Origin: Trichosporon coremiiforme | Taxonomy: Eukaryota; Basidiomycota; Tremellomycetes; Trichosporonales; Trichosporonaceae | Assembly (NCBI GenBank): GCA_039545355.1 | Contig: BCJJ01000006.1 | Coordinates: 248,001 to 312,000, forward strand | Direction of reading: 5' to 3' | DNA length: 64,000 nt | In this document: one piece after another, positions 1 to 13,014 of the stretch | Numbering within the stretch: the first letter of the stretch is position 1 | Layout: each line of letters opens with the position of its first letter | Program-made: the position numbers and the translations under genes | The notes under the pieces: model-generated | The model's database searches: none | What the model saw: the letters and a program-made list of their open reading frames with translations, nothing else | What the model was told of the DNA's origin: nothing

Positions 1-3000
1 GCGGGCTCGGCGGCTCGGTCCGATGCGGTAATGCAGGCATCCAAGAAGCGTGCGAGTTCTGAATTGCGATGCCATGATCGACGGCCAGTCTTCCGCACCT
101 CTGCAGCGGTCGCAACCATGCATCGATCAACAAAGCGCTGCCTGCACTGCAACTGCAAGCGCTCGGGGCAGCGGGAAGGGCACACGGAGCAGGTTCGAGT
201 GCAGGGGCAAAGAGTGCGGGAGTTCCTCGCCCCTTCACCCCTTGCCAACCGCCTATTCCGCTCCTGGTATTCCCCTCGCTCGTAGATCCTTTCTCATTTC
301 CAGCAATGTGCCTTAGCTATCGATTCTCATGCATGTCCGGAATGCCAGACGCAGAGTGGGAGCTCGTCCAAGTGTGCGCCCAGCCTTCAACGAAGCGAGA
401 TCGCATCCGTGAATTGTGCCAGCATTGTGCCAGCCACCCAATATTACAGAATCGCAATCCTGGGCCAATCGGTCCGCGCCAGAAGCCGAGCGTCTGGGTG
501 CGATAAGTGCCAATCGAACGAACAAAGTTTCACATCAACAACTCTACCAGAGCTCTGGGCATGCATACTACTCTGGATTGTTGGGAGTGATCGACGGTGA
601 AGGCTTGCAGTGTCTGGATCTCATCACCGCCAGAGTCGTGGAGGAAGGAGAGGTGGGTGTGTACTCTCGGGTGGCTGGTGGTCTCGTAGCTCAGTGTGCA
701 AGTCCTGGGTCATTTAGTGCTCGGTTACCTCGTTCCAGAACTCTAATCCTCCTTCGCTGGTGAAGCGACGGATTCAAATCCTCCATGGACGACCTGATCA
801 TGTGTCGCAGCTCGCCGGCACGGCCCGGGGCAAGTTAAATAGCGTCACGAGCCGTGCCTCCGACTCACCGGGCTGTCGGGCACCCGACCCACTCCGCTGC
901 CGCTGCTCTCCGATAGCCGACATGAGAGGTGATGGCTGGGCGCCGAGTACACGTCTGGGCGAGTGTTACCTGAGTTTCCCATGCTCTCTGCATACCACTC
1001 AACGACGGCTTCTATGCACAGATGTCATGCACTGGCTTGCTAGGAATGGACTACCGCTTTTGCTAGAAATAGAGCAGGCGGAGCAGAACATGAAGAAGCT
1101 AGGAAGATCCGGGAACCATGACGCAGAAGAGGTTGAGATTCGGCCGCGAGCACCACTGTCGGGCAAGTGGCGGTTGATGACATGTGCCGAGCTCCTAGAA
1201 GCTCCCTGGCTTCGGCGTCCAGTGGTTATCGACGTCTGCATGACGACTCCCCACTGCTGGGGACACCACTGACATCATGTACTGCGTATTCGGATTCCTG
1301 AGTTCAGGCATGCTCAGGCAGGCATGCCAGATGCCAGAGTCAGTCGGAGGTGTGGTGCTCTCGGTGGTGTTAAGGGCGACAAGCCGACTGCCTCGGTCAG
1401 CTGGTCTCCACTTTGCCCAGCACCCAGCACCCAGCACATACGGATTCCAAACCCCTCAGCCCAATCTTGCCACCTTACAGCCATGGCATTGGGTGCCTCT
1501 GTCACGATGCTCCGCACACTTTGACCGATTCGGCGTACATACCGCCTCCTCTGCGCCGCCGTACCTCGCAGTACCTCACCTACACCCCGACAGACTCTTG
1601 AGCACGGATCTCGCAACGTCGTAACGCGGATTCCAACGCACAGGCATGCTGCATGCCCCATGCATGGGCGCATGGCGATGACTGCATCGAGGATTGAGGA
1701 CCTCATCAGACCTGAGTGGCTTGTAGCCGCGTCCTGTGGCCTGTGCAAGGGCGCAGGGGCATTTCGTCTATTTCCGTATGCTGGGCCATCCCGGGTTATG
1801 TGCACAAGACCACCTGCGCTCTTGGTACTCTTGTCTCTCGGCTCCGACACTCGGTGTGACCATGTGACGCACTGCCCGCGCTCTGCCGGTCGTCAGGTCG
1901 AGCGAATGCACCTCATGGGACATGTGAAGGTGTGAACAAAGCTGATAGTACGCCGCACCGCACAGCACGAAGCGAAGCTTGGCATTCACCACAGCGTGAC
2001 TGTGTGGGCAGTGCGGGTGTGTGGGCATCGGAGTGTCTGGGGTCTGCGCCTGACTGTCCTCGATTCAAGGCGTAAAGACAGTCCGATCGTCGGCGCTCGC
2101 TCGTCGGGCCGCCGGCCGCGCACACCAATACGTCGTCGGTCAGAACAGAAAACGCCACAAGAAAGCTATGCACAGGGATCGATTACATGCGCCACGAGTG
2201 CCGAGTACGCTGTGACGTCTCTGTCTACAGTGTTGTTTGACGGTGTCAAGGGTAACGGACACTCCGGACCTTCGAACCCTCGATAGCCTAGCGAGCAGGG
2301 TGAAGCAGGCGCTCTCTTGCAGCGTATCTCCGGCGGACCTTGCACTGCTCTAGGCTGCACTCCTGGTCTCCGGAACGTGCCTGCTGCTAGTGTCCTTGGC
2401 CGACACCGAGGGTCCGACGAGTCTTGAGCAGTGGCGCAGCGCAACTGTTGCAGCTGGCCGAAAGACTGGTGGAGGGCAGCCTTTGTGTAATTGCAACTCT
2501 AATCCTAACGCGAGCCAATTTAAATGACTCGAGCTGTCAATGACCCGTCCCTGAATTTGAGCGTGTGTCCTGACTATCCTGGATTCCTGGATAGTGAAGT
2601 GTACGTGTCTCCCTCTGGCCCGATGCCTCGCTCCCAGACGACATGTGTGGCGCTCACCTGTACGTACCGCCCTGGCTTGCCCGGCACTTGCCCCCGGTAT
2701 GCCCGGCCCGCACCCTGGCGCCTGTCGGCTCGTCGGCCAAACGAGCATCGTCAGCCAGCCAGCCCAAACATCCCCAGCCGCTCGACAGAAGCAGAGCTGT
2801 TGCGAGCCCATCAGTCGTGCACTGCCTGCAACGAAGCTAGGAAGCAAGCAGGGACCAGCGACAGAACACTGTCATAGCCAGGAGCAGCCTCAGGGCAAGC
2901 GCAAATGAGAGAATCCACGGCGGATCACCGCAGCCCCGAACGAGTACGACGGGTGTCGGGGGCGAGGGTCACCCAAACTGTCCCATCCCAGTTAGTACTC

Positions 3001-3317
3001 GACCCCCTGACGGAAAGTCTCTCGTCTCTCGCCTGAGCCGTCTCTCCAGCTCTCCAGCCTCGGGCTGACTGCCATGCATCACCTGTGGCCTGTGCAGACT
3101 GGCGTACAGGTGACGGATTCCTTCTGAGGGAAGACGACGACTTCCCTCGATCTGCCTGTTAGCCTCCACTGGCTCGCTCCGCCTCCGTCACACACATCTA
3201 TATATCCACCGACCAACCTTGCCTTCCTCCCACAACACCCGTCCACTCCGCATTACCCCTGGACACTTTTCTCTCTCTCAACGTCTTACTTTCTTCACCA
3301 AACGTCACCTGTGCATC
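1..3317. other. Gene-poor region, no supported gene
   Basis: No open frame here shows recognisable protein motifs or a splice pattern that joins frames, and all are short overlapping frames expected from GC-rich DNA. A short CAGCACC-type direct repeat lies near 1418-1440. The last 120 bases are the promoter and leader of the secreted-protein gene that starts at 3318. Confidence 0.6.
3196..3208 (+). promoter_or_regulatory. TATA-like element
   Basis: An AT-rich CTATATATCC run in otherwise GC-rich DNA, about 115 bases before the start codon at 3318. It is followed by a CT-rich leader, typical of strongly expressed fungal genes. Assigned by sequence and position only. Confidence 0.4.
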
Positions 3318-4375
3318 ATGTGGGCCTCTGTTCTCGCTCTCCTCGCCGTCCCGGCCGTATCCGCCCAGATCATCCCCACCGGTCCCAACGGCCCCACCAA
3401 CCCCGACCATCCCGAGTTCATCCCCGTCGGCGAGACTGTCAACCAGGGCTCGCTCTCGCGCCTCATTTCAATCAACGCCATCGACGACTTCTGCATGTAC
3501 GCGCCTATGGACCCCGGACCCGATTCGACCATCGGCAACCACGAGCACGACCTCGTTGCCTGGTGCACCAAGCCCCGTAACGGCGCTCGGTAAGTCTAGC
3601 TTGTTTGTTTGCGGCCGTGTCCCGGGTGAATGCTTGCTTCGGACATGCATATAAGGTGAAGACACCGCGCGCCCCATGCCTCGGCGCCCTGGGGCGCCGG
3701 GTTAGTCTCGGACTGCGACGACCCAAGCGGCCCAAACACCAGGCACCACACAGTGAGACAGCGCCAAACTGACACCACAGTCTCATCCCCGACGGCACGA
3801 TCCAGGCCGCCCAGTTCATCCGCACGCCCGCGTACGTCCAGGTCGCCGGCTGGTGGGACGGCACCAAGCTCAACATCCCGTACGGCGACAACGGCGGTGA
3901 GCTCGACCCGCACGGTGCGACGGGCGAGGGTAACCCCGTCGGCGGCAACGTCACCACGAACATCCAGGGCCGCCAGGGCGACACGTTCTACGAGGAGTGG
4001 ATGATGTTCATCTCGTACGACCAGTTCTGCGCTCGTATCTGTACCGCCGAGGTCAACGGCGTCACTGTCGCCAAGCAGTGCGACCACATCTACGACCTCA
4101 TGGGCTGCCAGTGGGTCATGGCCATCGACGACAACGATTACTACAACATGAACAAGTTCGAGTCGTGCGAGGGTGACATTGCCGCTCCCCCTGGCGTCTA
4201 TGGCGGCTCCACCTTCTACCAAGGCCAGAAGCCTACTCCCTCCGCCCCCGCGTTCTACCCCAAGAAGTCCAACTGCTACACCTGGGACACCATCTCGAAC
4301 GGCGTCGGCGCAGACATGAAGGTTACGGCCTCGCCTACCCTCTTCCAGAACCAGAAGTGCCCCACTGGCAAGTAA
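3318..4375 (+). CDS. Secreted MAGP-like glycoprotein
   Basis: Two exons (3318-3589, 3781-4375) give 288 residues. The intron has GTAAGT, a CTGAC branch site and CAG. The protein begins with a clear signal peptide (MWASVLALLAVPAVSA, cleavage expected before Gln17) and has no further membrane segment. The body has many paired cysteines and a run CMYAP...STIG...WCTKPRNGARLIPDG that I recognise from the basidiomycete 'macrophage activating glycoprotein' family, a secreted or wall-linked family of unknown biochemical activity. Members often carry a Ser/Thr-rich, GPI-anchored tail; this one stops at CPTGK without such a tail, so it is probably fully secreted. The family call rests on recalled motifs. 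That it is secreted is well supported. Confidence 0.8.
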
Positions 4376-5870
4376 GCGCGGATGCGAGCGCAGCGAGCAT
4401 TCGTCACGAGCTTCCGGCGGCTTGAATCAGCGCAAGGTGTTTGCAGATCTGCAGCAGTGCCGAACGTGATCTCAGCCAGCATCGTCTAAAACTGTAGATA
4501 GAAACCCACACTCTCATCTCACGTACAATATCTCTGCCCATATACTACGACTACACCTGGACATTTCCGTAGGAGAATGCAACAAGTAATGACTCTGACG
4601 CCAGACCGAGCACTCTAGGTTAAACGGGCCGAGCTATGATAGCAGGCACGCATTAGGCAGTGTGCAGGGGGAGACTTTACGAGTTCTGCGTGCCCAACTG
4701 ACGAGCGATGGGCGCGAGTGTTTTTCACAAGCTTAACGAGAGCCGTAAAGTCAAAACTGGCGCTGAGAGCGATCGACAATATGCTGCGCAGCGGGTGTAA
4801 ATCTCTCTCTTGGCTTACCAACTGACGCGCTTCTACCTGGGTTAGATCGCGTGCAGTGCAGATCCCTACAATGGTATTTATAGCGCGTTGCGTGCATGAA
4901 ATGCGTGCAGCGCGTGCGGGGTGGGTAATGGCCAAGACACACTGCTCGACACGCAACACAGAGAGTGGGCAGGTACCTCAACGGCATGCACCCGGAGGAC
5001 TACCAGATGGAGCAAAGGGGTCATGTATGCTGCAACGCGCGTGCATGTCCTCCCAGAACTGCACGAGCAGTCGGTGAACGCGGAACTTTTCGAGTCTACG
5101 GGAACCAAAACGTCCCGCGACGCGTACTTGACGCGAAACCGTCGACGCGCATGCCAAGAACGCTAACTTTGCCTAGCTGCGGAGCAACGACAGGGTGAAA
5201 CAGCCGCGACCGCTGAGCCCACTGCGGCCCTCGTCCCACCACATGCATCCATGAGTTCCCGCGTGGTGGTGCGTGTGGAATATGTGGAATGTGGCACAGA
5301 TCCCGGCAGACCTGGACGGATCCCCGCATCCTGATCCGCTTGGCTGCTTTGCTTATCGCTCGCTTTCTGTTGGCTGTTCGCTGCACTGACTCTGCTGTGC
5401 ATATACACATGCTTGGTCGGACGGTGAGAGACCGCTGGTAGAGAGTCCGGTGGGAGTGGGATGAGCGCGGTCAGCGAACTGACGGCTGATGTCTAATGCG
5501 CGCATAAGACTTCCTTACTACGGCATTAGAGCTCTGGTTTTCCCGTTCAAATGTCCGTATAAGCGACTTATCCCTAACCATCTCGTAGAAGGAGAGCAGC
5601 CTTGCCTTGGATAGGAGGAAGTATTCATCCTTTCGCTTCATGAAATGCGAGGAACCGCTCTGGGCCATGGGAACCCAAAAGCAATATGTATCAGACATCG
5701 ACGGAACCTTTATCATTCTCTTCATCTTTACGGCTACTTAGCAATTGAGAATGGAGACATTGACATCATCGCTGATGGGATTATTTGTGTCCGTGGCATG
5801 TGATCGCTAGATTTTTTCGAAAGATGTTTTTAACTGCCACTTTCTTGGCGCTTTTCTACCACGCTCGTGC
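4376..5870. other. Intergenic region with an AT-rich patch
   Basis: Space between two convergent genes. No gene is supported. From about 5480 to 5860 base composition becomes clearly AT-richer than the surroundings, and a minus-strand frame of 84 codons (5471-5725) lies there without recognisable motifs. Confidence 0.55.
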
Positions 5871-6968
5871 TCACTTGCAGCGCGAGAAGCCAAGGTCCTT
5901 GAGCAGGCCGGTGCCGATATCGTAGAGCCAACCGTGGACGCAGACGCGCTTCTTCTTATTCCACTCGTTCTGGACGGCGTTCGTGGAGGCCATCACGTCA
6001 ACGCTCTGCTTCACGTTGGCGACGATAAGGTCCGCCGCGGTCGCGTCCTTGGGCAGCGTCCAGCGGAGCTTGATCAGCGGGGCGAGGAACTGGTCCAGCC
6101 CCGGCTCGGTGCCGGGCTTGACCTGGTCGGGCGTGAAGCAGGAACACTTGTCGTCCTTGCCGTCGCCGCCCGCTCCCTCGGTCTTGTTCGCATCGGGGTT
6201 CGGGGCTGCGAAGGCAGCAGCGGCTCCGCCGCAGTTCGTGTGACCGACGATGACCACGTGCGATACGTTCAGGTGGCCCAGGGCGTACTCGACCACGGCC
6301 TGGGCGGACCAGTCGTCGGCGTGGATTTGGTTTCCGATGTTGCGCTTTTGTCAGCTCATGCTCCTGTGCTCTTGTGTTCATGTGCCCCTGCCACATTCCC
6401 CGTTCTCAGCCTCTATGACGCCAGGTTTCTCGTTATCATGTCGATATTGATAAGTATTCACCGCCTTCAATTACGCCTCCGATCGGACCGATTGTGGGCT
6501 TATCTCAATTGGCAGGACACCGATGACCGCAAACCGCAATCTAGTCTGGGATCCGTCTCAGGAGTCCCAGATTTCCCATGGTGTCCACTGCTCTTACGTT
6601 TTCGAGGCGCAATCACGGCGCTCGTATCGATCACGTTTACTCGGGGCACTCGTCCCTCGCGATCGCTCGGAGTCACTCACGAGCGTGAAAATGGAACCGG
6701 GATTCTGGTGCGTGATGACGCTCTCGGGGACACGAGAATCCGAGCAGCCGACCCAGACGATGCCCGGGTGCTGGCTCGCGTTGAGCGTGGGGAAGAAGCT
6801 GGGGTCTTCCTTCGCCTTATTGTGCGCCCACTGCGAGTTGTTGCTGAAGAAGTGCGCGAGCTCGGGGAACTCGGTGTCGGAGCTGTTGGCGGCGGCGGAA
6901 GGAGCGGCCGGCGCAGCAGAGACAACGACGCTGAGGGCCGTGATGGCGGCAGCGGTGATACCGAACAT
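5871..6968 (-). CDS. Secreted beta-class carbonic anhydrase
   Basis: Two exons on the minus strand (6968-6681, 6344-5871) give 253 residues. The enzyme interconverts CO2 and bicarbonate. The zinc-site signatures of the beta class are present: CSDSR (Cys75, Asp77, Arg79) in exon 1 and HTNCGG (His131, Cys134) in exon 2. Joining the exons restores the family sequence GSIFTLRNIGNQIHADDWS. The N terminus is a hydrophobic signal peptide (MFGITAAAITALSVVVSAAP) followed by a low-complexity Ala/Ser stretch and several N-glycosylation sequons, so the protein is predicted to enter the secretory pathway. The usual fungal beta enzymes are cytosolic or mitochondrial. A loop rich in Gly, Asp, Lys and Cys after the second zinc motif is longer than usual. 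The intron is 336 nt, long for this genome. Confidence 0.9.
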
Positions 6969-9357
6969 GATTCTAGGTGTGTGCGGGGAGAGCAAGGAGG
7001 TGGGGGATAAGAGACTAGACAGTGTGGACGTGGGCAGGTCAAGGTCGAAGAACGAGGGCTTAAGTACGTTGCGAACGAGAGCAACGAGCACAGGTCAGCC
7101 GGACTTTTATCAATTAGATGTGGAGCGATCAGACTGCGCAGATGCTAGCACGTTGGCTGGTGGGGAAGTGGTGTGGGGGTCGACACAAGGCCGAGACAGC
7201 TCAGCTGGCTCTGGCCGTGCGGGGATAGGTGCACGCCCTGCCCCGGCCCCGCCTTCTGGTGAGACAGCTGTGCTGGATCTGGGGTTGTGCCCGTCTCGAG
7301 GGGACCACGAGGGTGACAGCGCGCCCACGACGTCAGCGGAGGTGCCCTCTATGCATGAGAATGGGCGGTGGGGCGCACAGACTGCCGCCATGCCCAGTTC
7401 AGGACGTTGGAAAGCATCAGGATGGCAGTGGCAGCTGCGTACTGCGTTTTCTGCGTATCAGATAAGTGCCAAGACTTCTCGCCTGAAACTGGGTTGGTTC
7501 GACGACGCTCAACTACTGGTCCAAGGATAAGGCTGGCTAGGTTGGCGCTCTTTAGCTCGTTGGCTTATCACCGGCCCTCCGGGGTGCGCACGGGGTCTTG
7601 GCGTCTCCGTTCCTGCCATCAGGTCCATTCCCCTGCTGCAAACTGGACTCGCGCTGTGATGTCGACGCACAACGTTGTCTATAGGGCAGGTAGTCAACGA
7701 ATACGGACGGTGCACAAGACCTCTGCACATAAGGTGTTAAGGGATAGAGTTCTAAGCATGTCACTCTTTCCCAATCAGCGCGGGGTATTATGGAAGACAA
7801 GAGGGCCGAGAACACACCAGGTCCACAGGTACGGCGAGGAACCGGGAGGATACGGACGATGAGCGCGGAGCGGAGCACGAACTGGGGTGTTTGCTAGCTC
7901 TAGGTTCCAGGTCTGATCCGCCGGAGTCGCGCTCTGCATTCCAGGCTGTTCCCAGATACGTAACTTGGCGTTGGCCCGTCGCAAACTCGGCTATCGTTGG
8001 GTTAATCGGCGGACGTTACCGCGTTTGACTTCCTTCTCCCTGCTCGTTTCCAGCAAGACCTCCCGATATCCCGGTCCAAATCGAGCAGCCGTCGCCAAGC
8101 TTAGAGCTGCGTCTGCAAGGGGAACGCGTTCGTACTACTGCACTGGAACGACGCCATCCCCCGCCTAATTGCATCTCCGCATTCTCTCGCGTTCTCGGCC
8201 CTTTGGCTGAATTGCAGCAAGAGGCTGCGAGCATCCCCCACGGACTAATGCACGAGGGGCAGCTGAACGCCAAGACAATCAGCACGGGGTACGGGGTTGC
8301 GTGATCCACACCCTCCTTCCCCTCTTCTGCATCGCTCTCCGACTCGGTCGCTCAGTCGGAGTAATCCTCAGACGGACCAATCCTGCACAAGACCCCTGCA
8401 CACGAGGGAATCCCGGCAGACAGGTCCAATTGAGCAGAGGAAGAAGTGCTCGCCACCACTCTCGTCCCCCTCTCCTCTACTTTCTCCCAGCAGTTACAGA
8501 AGTCCTAATGGAGTCCTGATAGATAACGTTATGCTGGCCGAGCGTGTGAGAACAAGAGCATGAATGCGGGCTCAGCGATGATCACCGTTTTCACCTTCGC
8601 CGTGGCCCACCGAGCCCAGACATAGCTCCAAGTGCCACTTGCCGCCAGGTTTGCCGAACTCGGGGCGCCGGAGAGTCGAGGCTCTTTCAAGGTCCACTAC
8701 TCTCGTACTCATTACGCATCAGTTAATAGCAAGGTCATCTCATCGACTGAACGGAGGGAGTCATTGCCGTTGCGGTCCAGAACTATCATTGCTTTAAACC
8801 TCTCAGGCCCTATCCTCGCCCGCGAACGCGAATGTGGGAAAGCTACGCTAAGTCGAACCATCCGCGAGCTGGCGTGCTCTACGTTGCTGAAGATTCTGCG
8901 ATGATATCCGCCAGTCGCAGGTGAGCTAGTCACCCTTCCGCGCCTCTGGCTACCGCTACGGTCCGGAACAGATTGTTGAGACAGTCGCCTCCAGCCTTCA
9001 CGGGAAACAACCGGCAGGACCTGGGACCTGGACTCAGCATGCTAGCGACATGGCCGAAGAGCGTTCACCGCCTCGACGGTGTCAAAGCTGACCTATGCGT
9101 GGACCGTTTCGTCCCCTGAAATACGGCCCGGCTGATATCCGTGCTGTATCGAGGCTGAGAGAGAAGGCGAAGAACGTCATCGTCGGCCCGCTCGCCCGAT
9201 GGAATGCTGACTTGGCCAGCTCGTGGTCATCGACAGATTATAAGAAACTTAACATCCCAATGAAACGCACATGAAGGTTATGACTAATGTTACAAACAGT
9301 GTCTATCTCTAGCGTTTATGTTCTTCTTTTCACAGTTCTTCTTCCTAGCTCCAGATC
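6969..9357. other. Long intergenic region, no supported gene
   Basis: Sits upstream of the carbonic anhydrase and downstream of the arrestin-like gene. Short frames occur on both strands but none shows family motifs or a consistent exon pattern. Expected to hold the carbonic anhydrase promoter near 6970-7100. Confidence 0.5.
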
Positions 9358-11435
9358 TCATCGGTGTCCTCTCTCAGCCCAGATCTTCTCGTCCGCGGCG
9401 ACCCGGTTCCGGGAGCACTCCTCCATGATGCCGTGAGAGCGCATACGCGCCTCCATGTCCTCAAGCTTCTGTCCACAGGCGCACCACTCCCAGCCGATAT
9501 CCTCCCGGGCGGTCTCGACAGGGTCGTCGCTCGCAAGTGGGTCGTGGACGTGCGCCTCGTAAGTGGGCAGGTTGAGAATGGGCGGGATCATGGAGCAACT
9601 CGGGATCATGGCGGGGCGGCTGACGCGGAGCATCCTCAGTCCGCCGGGGCCCGGGGTTTTGAGCGGCTTTCCGCGGTCGTCCTCGCCATACACGCTGAAG
9701 AAGACCTCGAGGAGGAGCTTGTGGCTAACGGTGATCGGGGTGACGACGCCGGGTGGCGTTGTCGGCCGCGCCACGTCGTCCTTCGGCAGGCGGACGTTCG
9801 TGTCGATCGCGAACTTGCCGCCGTCCGGACCGCACACCTCCTTCCCGCCCGCGGCGGGACCGCGCCACGCAGCAATGTAGTCCTTGCCCGCGTAGATCGT
9901 TCCCTGGGGCGGGCGGCGGCCGCTCTCATGCAGGGCAAAGTGCCGTGTCGTGATTACCTTCTTCGCCTCTCCGCCCGCGTCGCGCGGCGACACGATCGTG
10001 TGCGTCTGCTCGAGCGCGAGACGAACAGTGAAGATGGTCGCTGTGGGCGGGATCGAGTCCAGCGAGAAGCGAAACTTCATGACGGCGCACACGGTCCAGA
10101 CGTCCGAGGAGAAGCGGGCGTCCCAGACACCGAGTCCTGGCGCGTAGCCGTTCGCGCAATCGTCGTACTCCGTCACGCCACCCTGCGGGTCGGGGTTATA
10201 CATGAGCATGATGCTGCGCTTAGCATGCACGGTACCGGTGAGCCACTCGGGCTCGCCCTTGGACTCGTACGCCGGCGCCTGCGGGAACATCTCCTGGCGT
10301 GTGATGCTCATGGAGCTGGCTTGCATCTTGTGGATCGGGTCGTCGGTCTCGACGCCGGGCGAGTCGACCGGCGAAGTTGGGGCCGTCGAGATGCCGTTTC
10401 GCCCAGTTGTGACTTGCAAGCCGGCGAGCGCAGCCTCAATCGCCATGGGGCCGGCCGTTGCGCTGGTGGCGCTCACGGGCGTGCTGGTGCCGGACCGGGG
10501 CGGACTGGCCATGCGCGGACCAGCGGAGCCGGGCGCGGGCGAGCCAGATCGTGACGGGCGATTCGAGTGTGGGGGCGAGGTGCGCTTGCCGCCGCCCATA
10601 AAGCTGAAGAGGGAGCTCGAGGAGCCGACGCGCGGCGGTGCAGCGTCCGGCAAGCCCTCGAGCTCGGCGTAGAGGTGGTGCGTGATCTTTGCATTGGGGT
10701 GCCAGTCGTGCACGGGGTGATTTGCCGGTACAATGATGGAGAACTTGAACCTGGGCCGTCAGCTATGCATACAAACAACCCGATTCGCAGCACTGATCGC
10801 CACTGCACCTGGACCATGGCGGGGATGTTCCAGACTCGAGTCTTGGCATGGCGTGTTGGCGTGCTTTGGCTGACCAAGCTCTGTAGCGTGCCAGCGCTTG
10901 CCGAAGAATACCGAGCATTGTGCCTGCCGACCACGGAGTGTACTCACTTCTGCGACCCGCTGGGCAGCCAGAGCCCCTCCGAGTTGCCGCCGATCATCTC
11001 GACCTTGCGCTCGAAAAGGACGTCCTCGTCGAGCTTCTTGCCACCGAAGTCGGCGATCATGACCGTCTTGAGACCGACGCGGATACGCTTGACCCGCCGG
11101 GCGTCGCGGAGCTGTACCTCGAGCTCGCCGGCCAGGACATGGTCTTCTCTCGGTTTCGCGTCTTCGAACTCTCCAGTCGGCTGGTCGGGGACGGGGACAA
11201 AGAGGATGCCGTAGTTGGGCACGCGGAGCGTGAGTGTCGGAGTGTCGCTGGCCCCGCGGGCGGTGCGAGACGAGCTCGCCTTGGGCTGGCTGAGGTAGCG
11301 GAGCACCGACATGGGGGTAGACGATGCGCTGCTAGCGGAAGAAGAGGGCGCGTCGTCGTACTCCGTGAACAGAATCCGGGATGGGTGATGGTCTGGAAGA
11401 GGGAATTTGGGCATTCCATGATGACCAGGCGTCAT
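9358..11435 (-). CDS. Arrestin-like protein
   Basis: Exons 11435-10948 and 10750-9358 give 626 residues. The N-terminal part (VPNYGILFVPVPDQP, GELEVQLRDARRVKRIRVGL) matches the arrestin N-domain beta-sandwich. The exon junction restores KFKFSIIVPANHPVHDWHPN, and the segment ends with ITHHLYAELEG, typical of fungal alpha-arrestins. About 150 Ser/Pro/Gly-rich residues follow, then a beta-rich C-terminal half with a CACGQKLEDM motif that I associate with the basidiomycete members. Family proteins act as adaptors for ubiquitin ligases or pH and nutrient signalling at membranes. I see no clear PPxY motif for Rsp5 binding. The start at 11435 is the first ATG after an in-frame stop; Met8 and Met42 are alternatives. 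Confidence 0.8.
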
Positions 11436-13014
11436 GATTATCTATGCCCCGCCGAGTGGAGACTGGGACCCACACCTACCGAACGCGGCCCTGGCGGCGT
11501 GATTCGGCCAGATGCGATCCGACCGACTCGTTCGTGAATTTCGTCCTTCGCCTTTCGCCTTTGGCCGGCTCGCCGCGGCCAACTTTGCTCCTGCACACCT
11601 CGTGTCAACAGAAAAGCCGAAGCGACACCAGAGCTATGACAAACCGGTTCCAAAGATATCCGCTACGTCCGGTATGGATTGGGCGCACAGTGTCCACAGC
11701 TGCGGATATGGCCCACCTTCCTAGCTTGGCCGCGGCACGATCCAATGATGCGTGGGCGGCTTACTCTCGTATGGAAATCTGGCCGACGAAACAGTGAGGA
11801 ACTGTCGGCAAACCTCGCCAAAGCTCGGAACAGCGGTGACAGACCCCTACGATGGTGGAGCAGTCCGCGTGGCTTCTGGGCCCTCTGGGTGCGCCGCGGC
11901 GGTGCCTGGAAGTTTTGCTCGGTTCTCCCCGCTGAACCTGGTGCCCGCGTCGGGCTTCTTTCGTCCGTGGCGCGCGGAAATAGAACAGCGCTCAGAGTAT
12001 AAGGTACGTCGTGAAGGCGTCTCGGAGAATTGCTGGCTGTGGAACCTTGCTGAGGAGCTGTCGGCACGTAAGTTCGGGCGTAAGCTGGGTGTAGGATGAG
12101 TTAGCCGCGGGCAGTGTGTCTCTGAATCTACGGAATGGAAGCCGGTCCACATGTCCACCTGACTGCCTTCTTATACTTCCCTCCTTTGTTTTCGGCACGA
12201 GACATTGTTCCGCGTACCCACCGCAGCACTTGCGTGCTGAGCCGCAGCGAGCAATGGGATCCCGAGGATTTCGGCTAGGTCCGAACTCACCGCAGAACCC
12301 AGTACTAAAGCTGGAATCCGGCATTCTAAGCAGTCGAACCCGGAAGCCAGCCAGGCCAGGGCGGGCAACTGCCCGTGAGTTCCCATTCGCAGGCTGCTCC
12401 CAGCCAGGCGTGCCGACGTGCCGAGACCGGTCTCTGGCCCAGATGCCGCCTCTGCTTCCCTCCGGTGGCGCGGAACATCGCAGCTCACAGCTCCCGGCCT
12501 CCACTGACTGATGCATGGCAACGGGCCGACCTGACACCTGGCAACCTGAGAACAGGACGAATCGTGTATTGCCGTCGTCGGGCACTGCGTATATTGATAT
12601 ACGCACTAAAGCTCCTCCCTGGATGTTCAGTTCTGGACTTTGGCGGCCCCCGAGCGTAAGCCACATCGAACGCTATGCAGGCACAGCTTGTGAACACGCG
12701 CAACGGTCCGTGCACACCCTCACGCCGGTGCCGCAGGGTTGCACTTTCGCATACCTCGACCTCCGGCAGGATCGACTCGAATGCCAATGTCCACCACGGC
12801 TCACAAACACTCCTCTATGAGAGAACTTCCTTCCCCATAGCCGGCTCTAGCGCTGAGTCCGACGTCGGCTCCTCGTGTGCAAGATGCAGTTGCGCCCAGG
12901 ATGCGCGAGCCTCCTAGGCAAACAAAGCGGATGGAATAGACGAAGCGACTACTATGAAACAATGTCCCAGGCACCGACGCCCTCGAGGCGTACGTCATCC
13001 GTGACGAGCATCAA
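11436..13014. other. Intergenic region, no supported gene
   Basis: Lies between the arrestin-like gene (start at 11435) and the tRNA. Open frames up to 224 codons on the minus strand (11992-12666) have no recognisable domain and look like chance frames. Confidence 0.5.

Noticed and set aside
6489..6580. tRNA-like GGGCTTATCTCAATTGGC box A resemblance
   Set aside because: No T arm or acceptor-stem pairing follows; it lies inside the carbonic anhydrase intron.
5934..7010. 358-codon plus-strand frame
   Set aside because: Antisense to both exons of the carbonic anhydrase and reads across its intron; no independent motif.
9364..10554. 396-codon plus-strand frame
   Set aside because: Shadow of the arrestin-like gene on the other strand.
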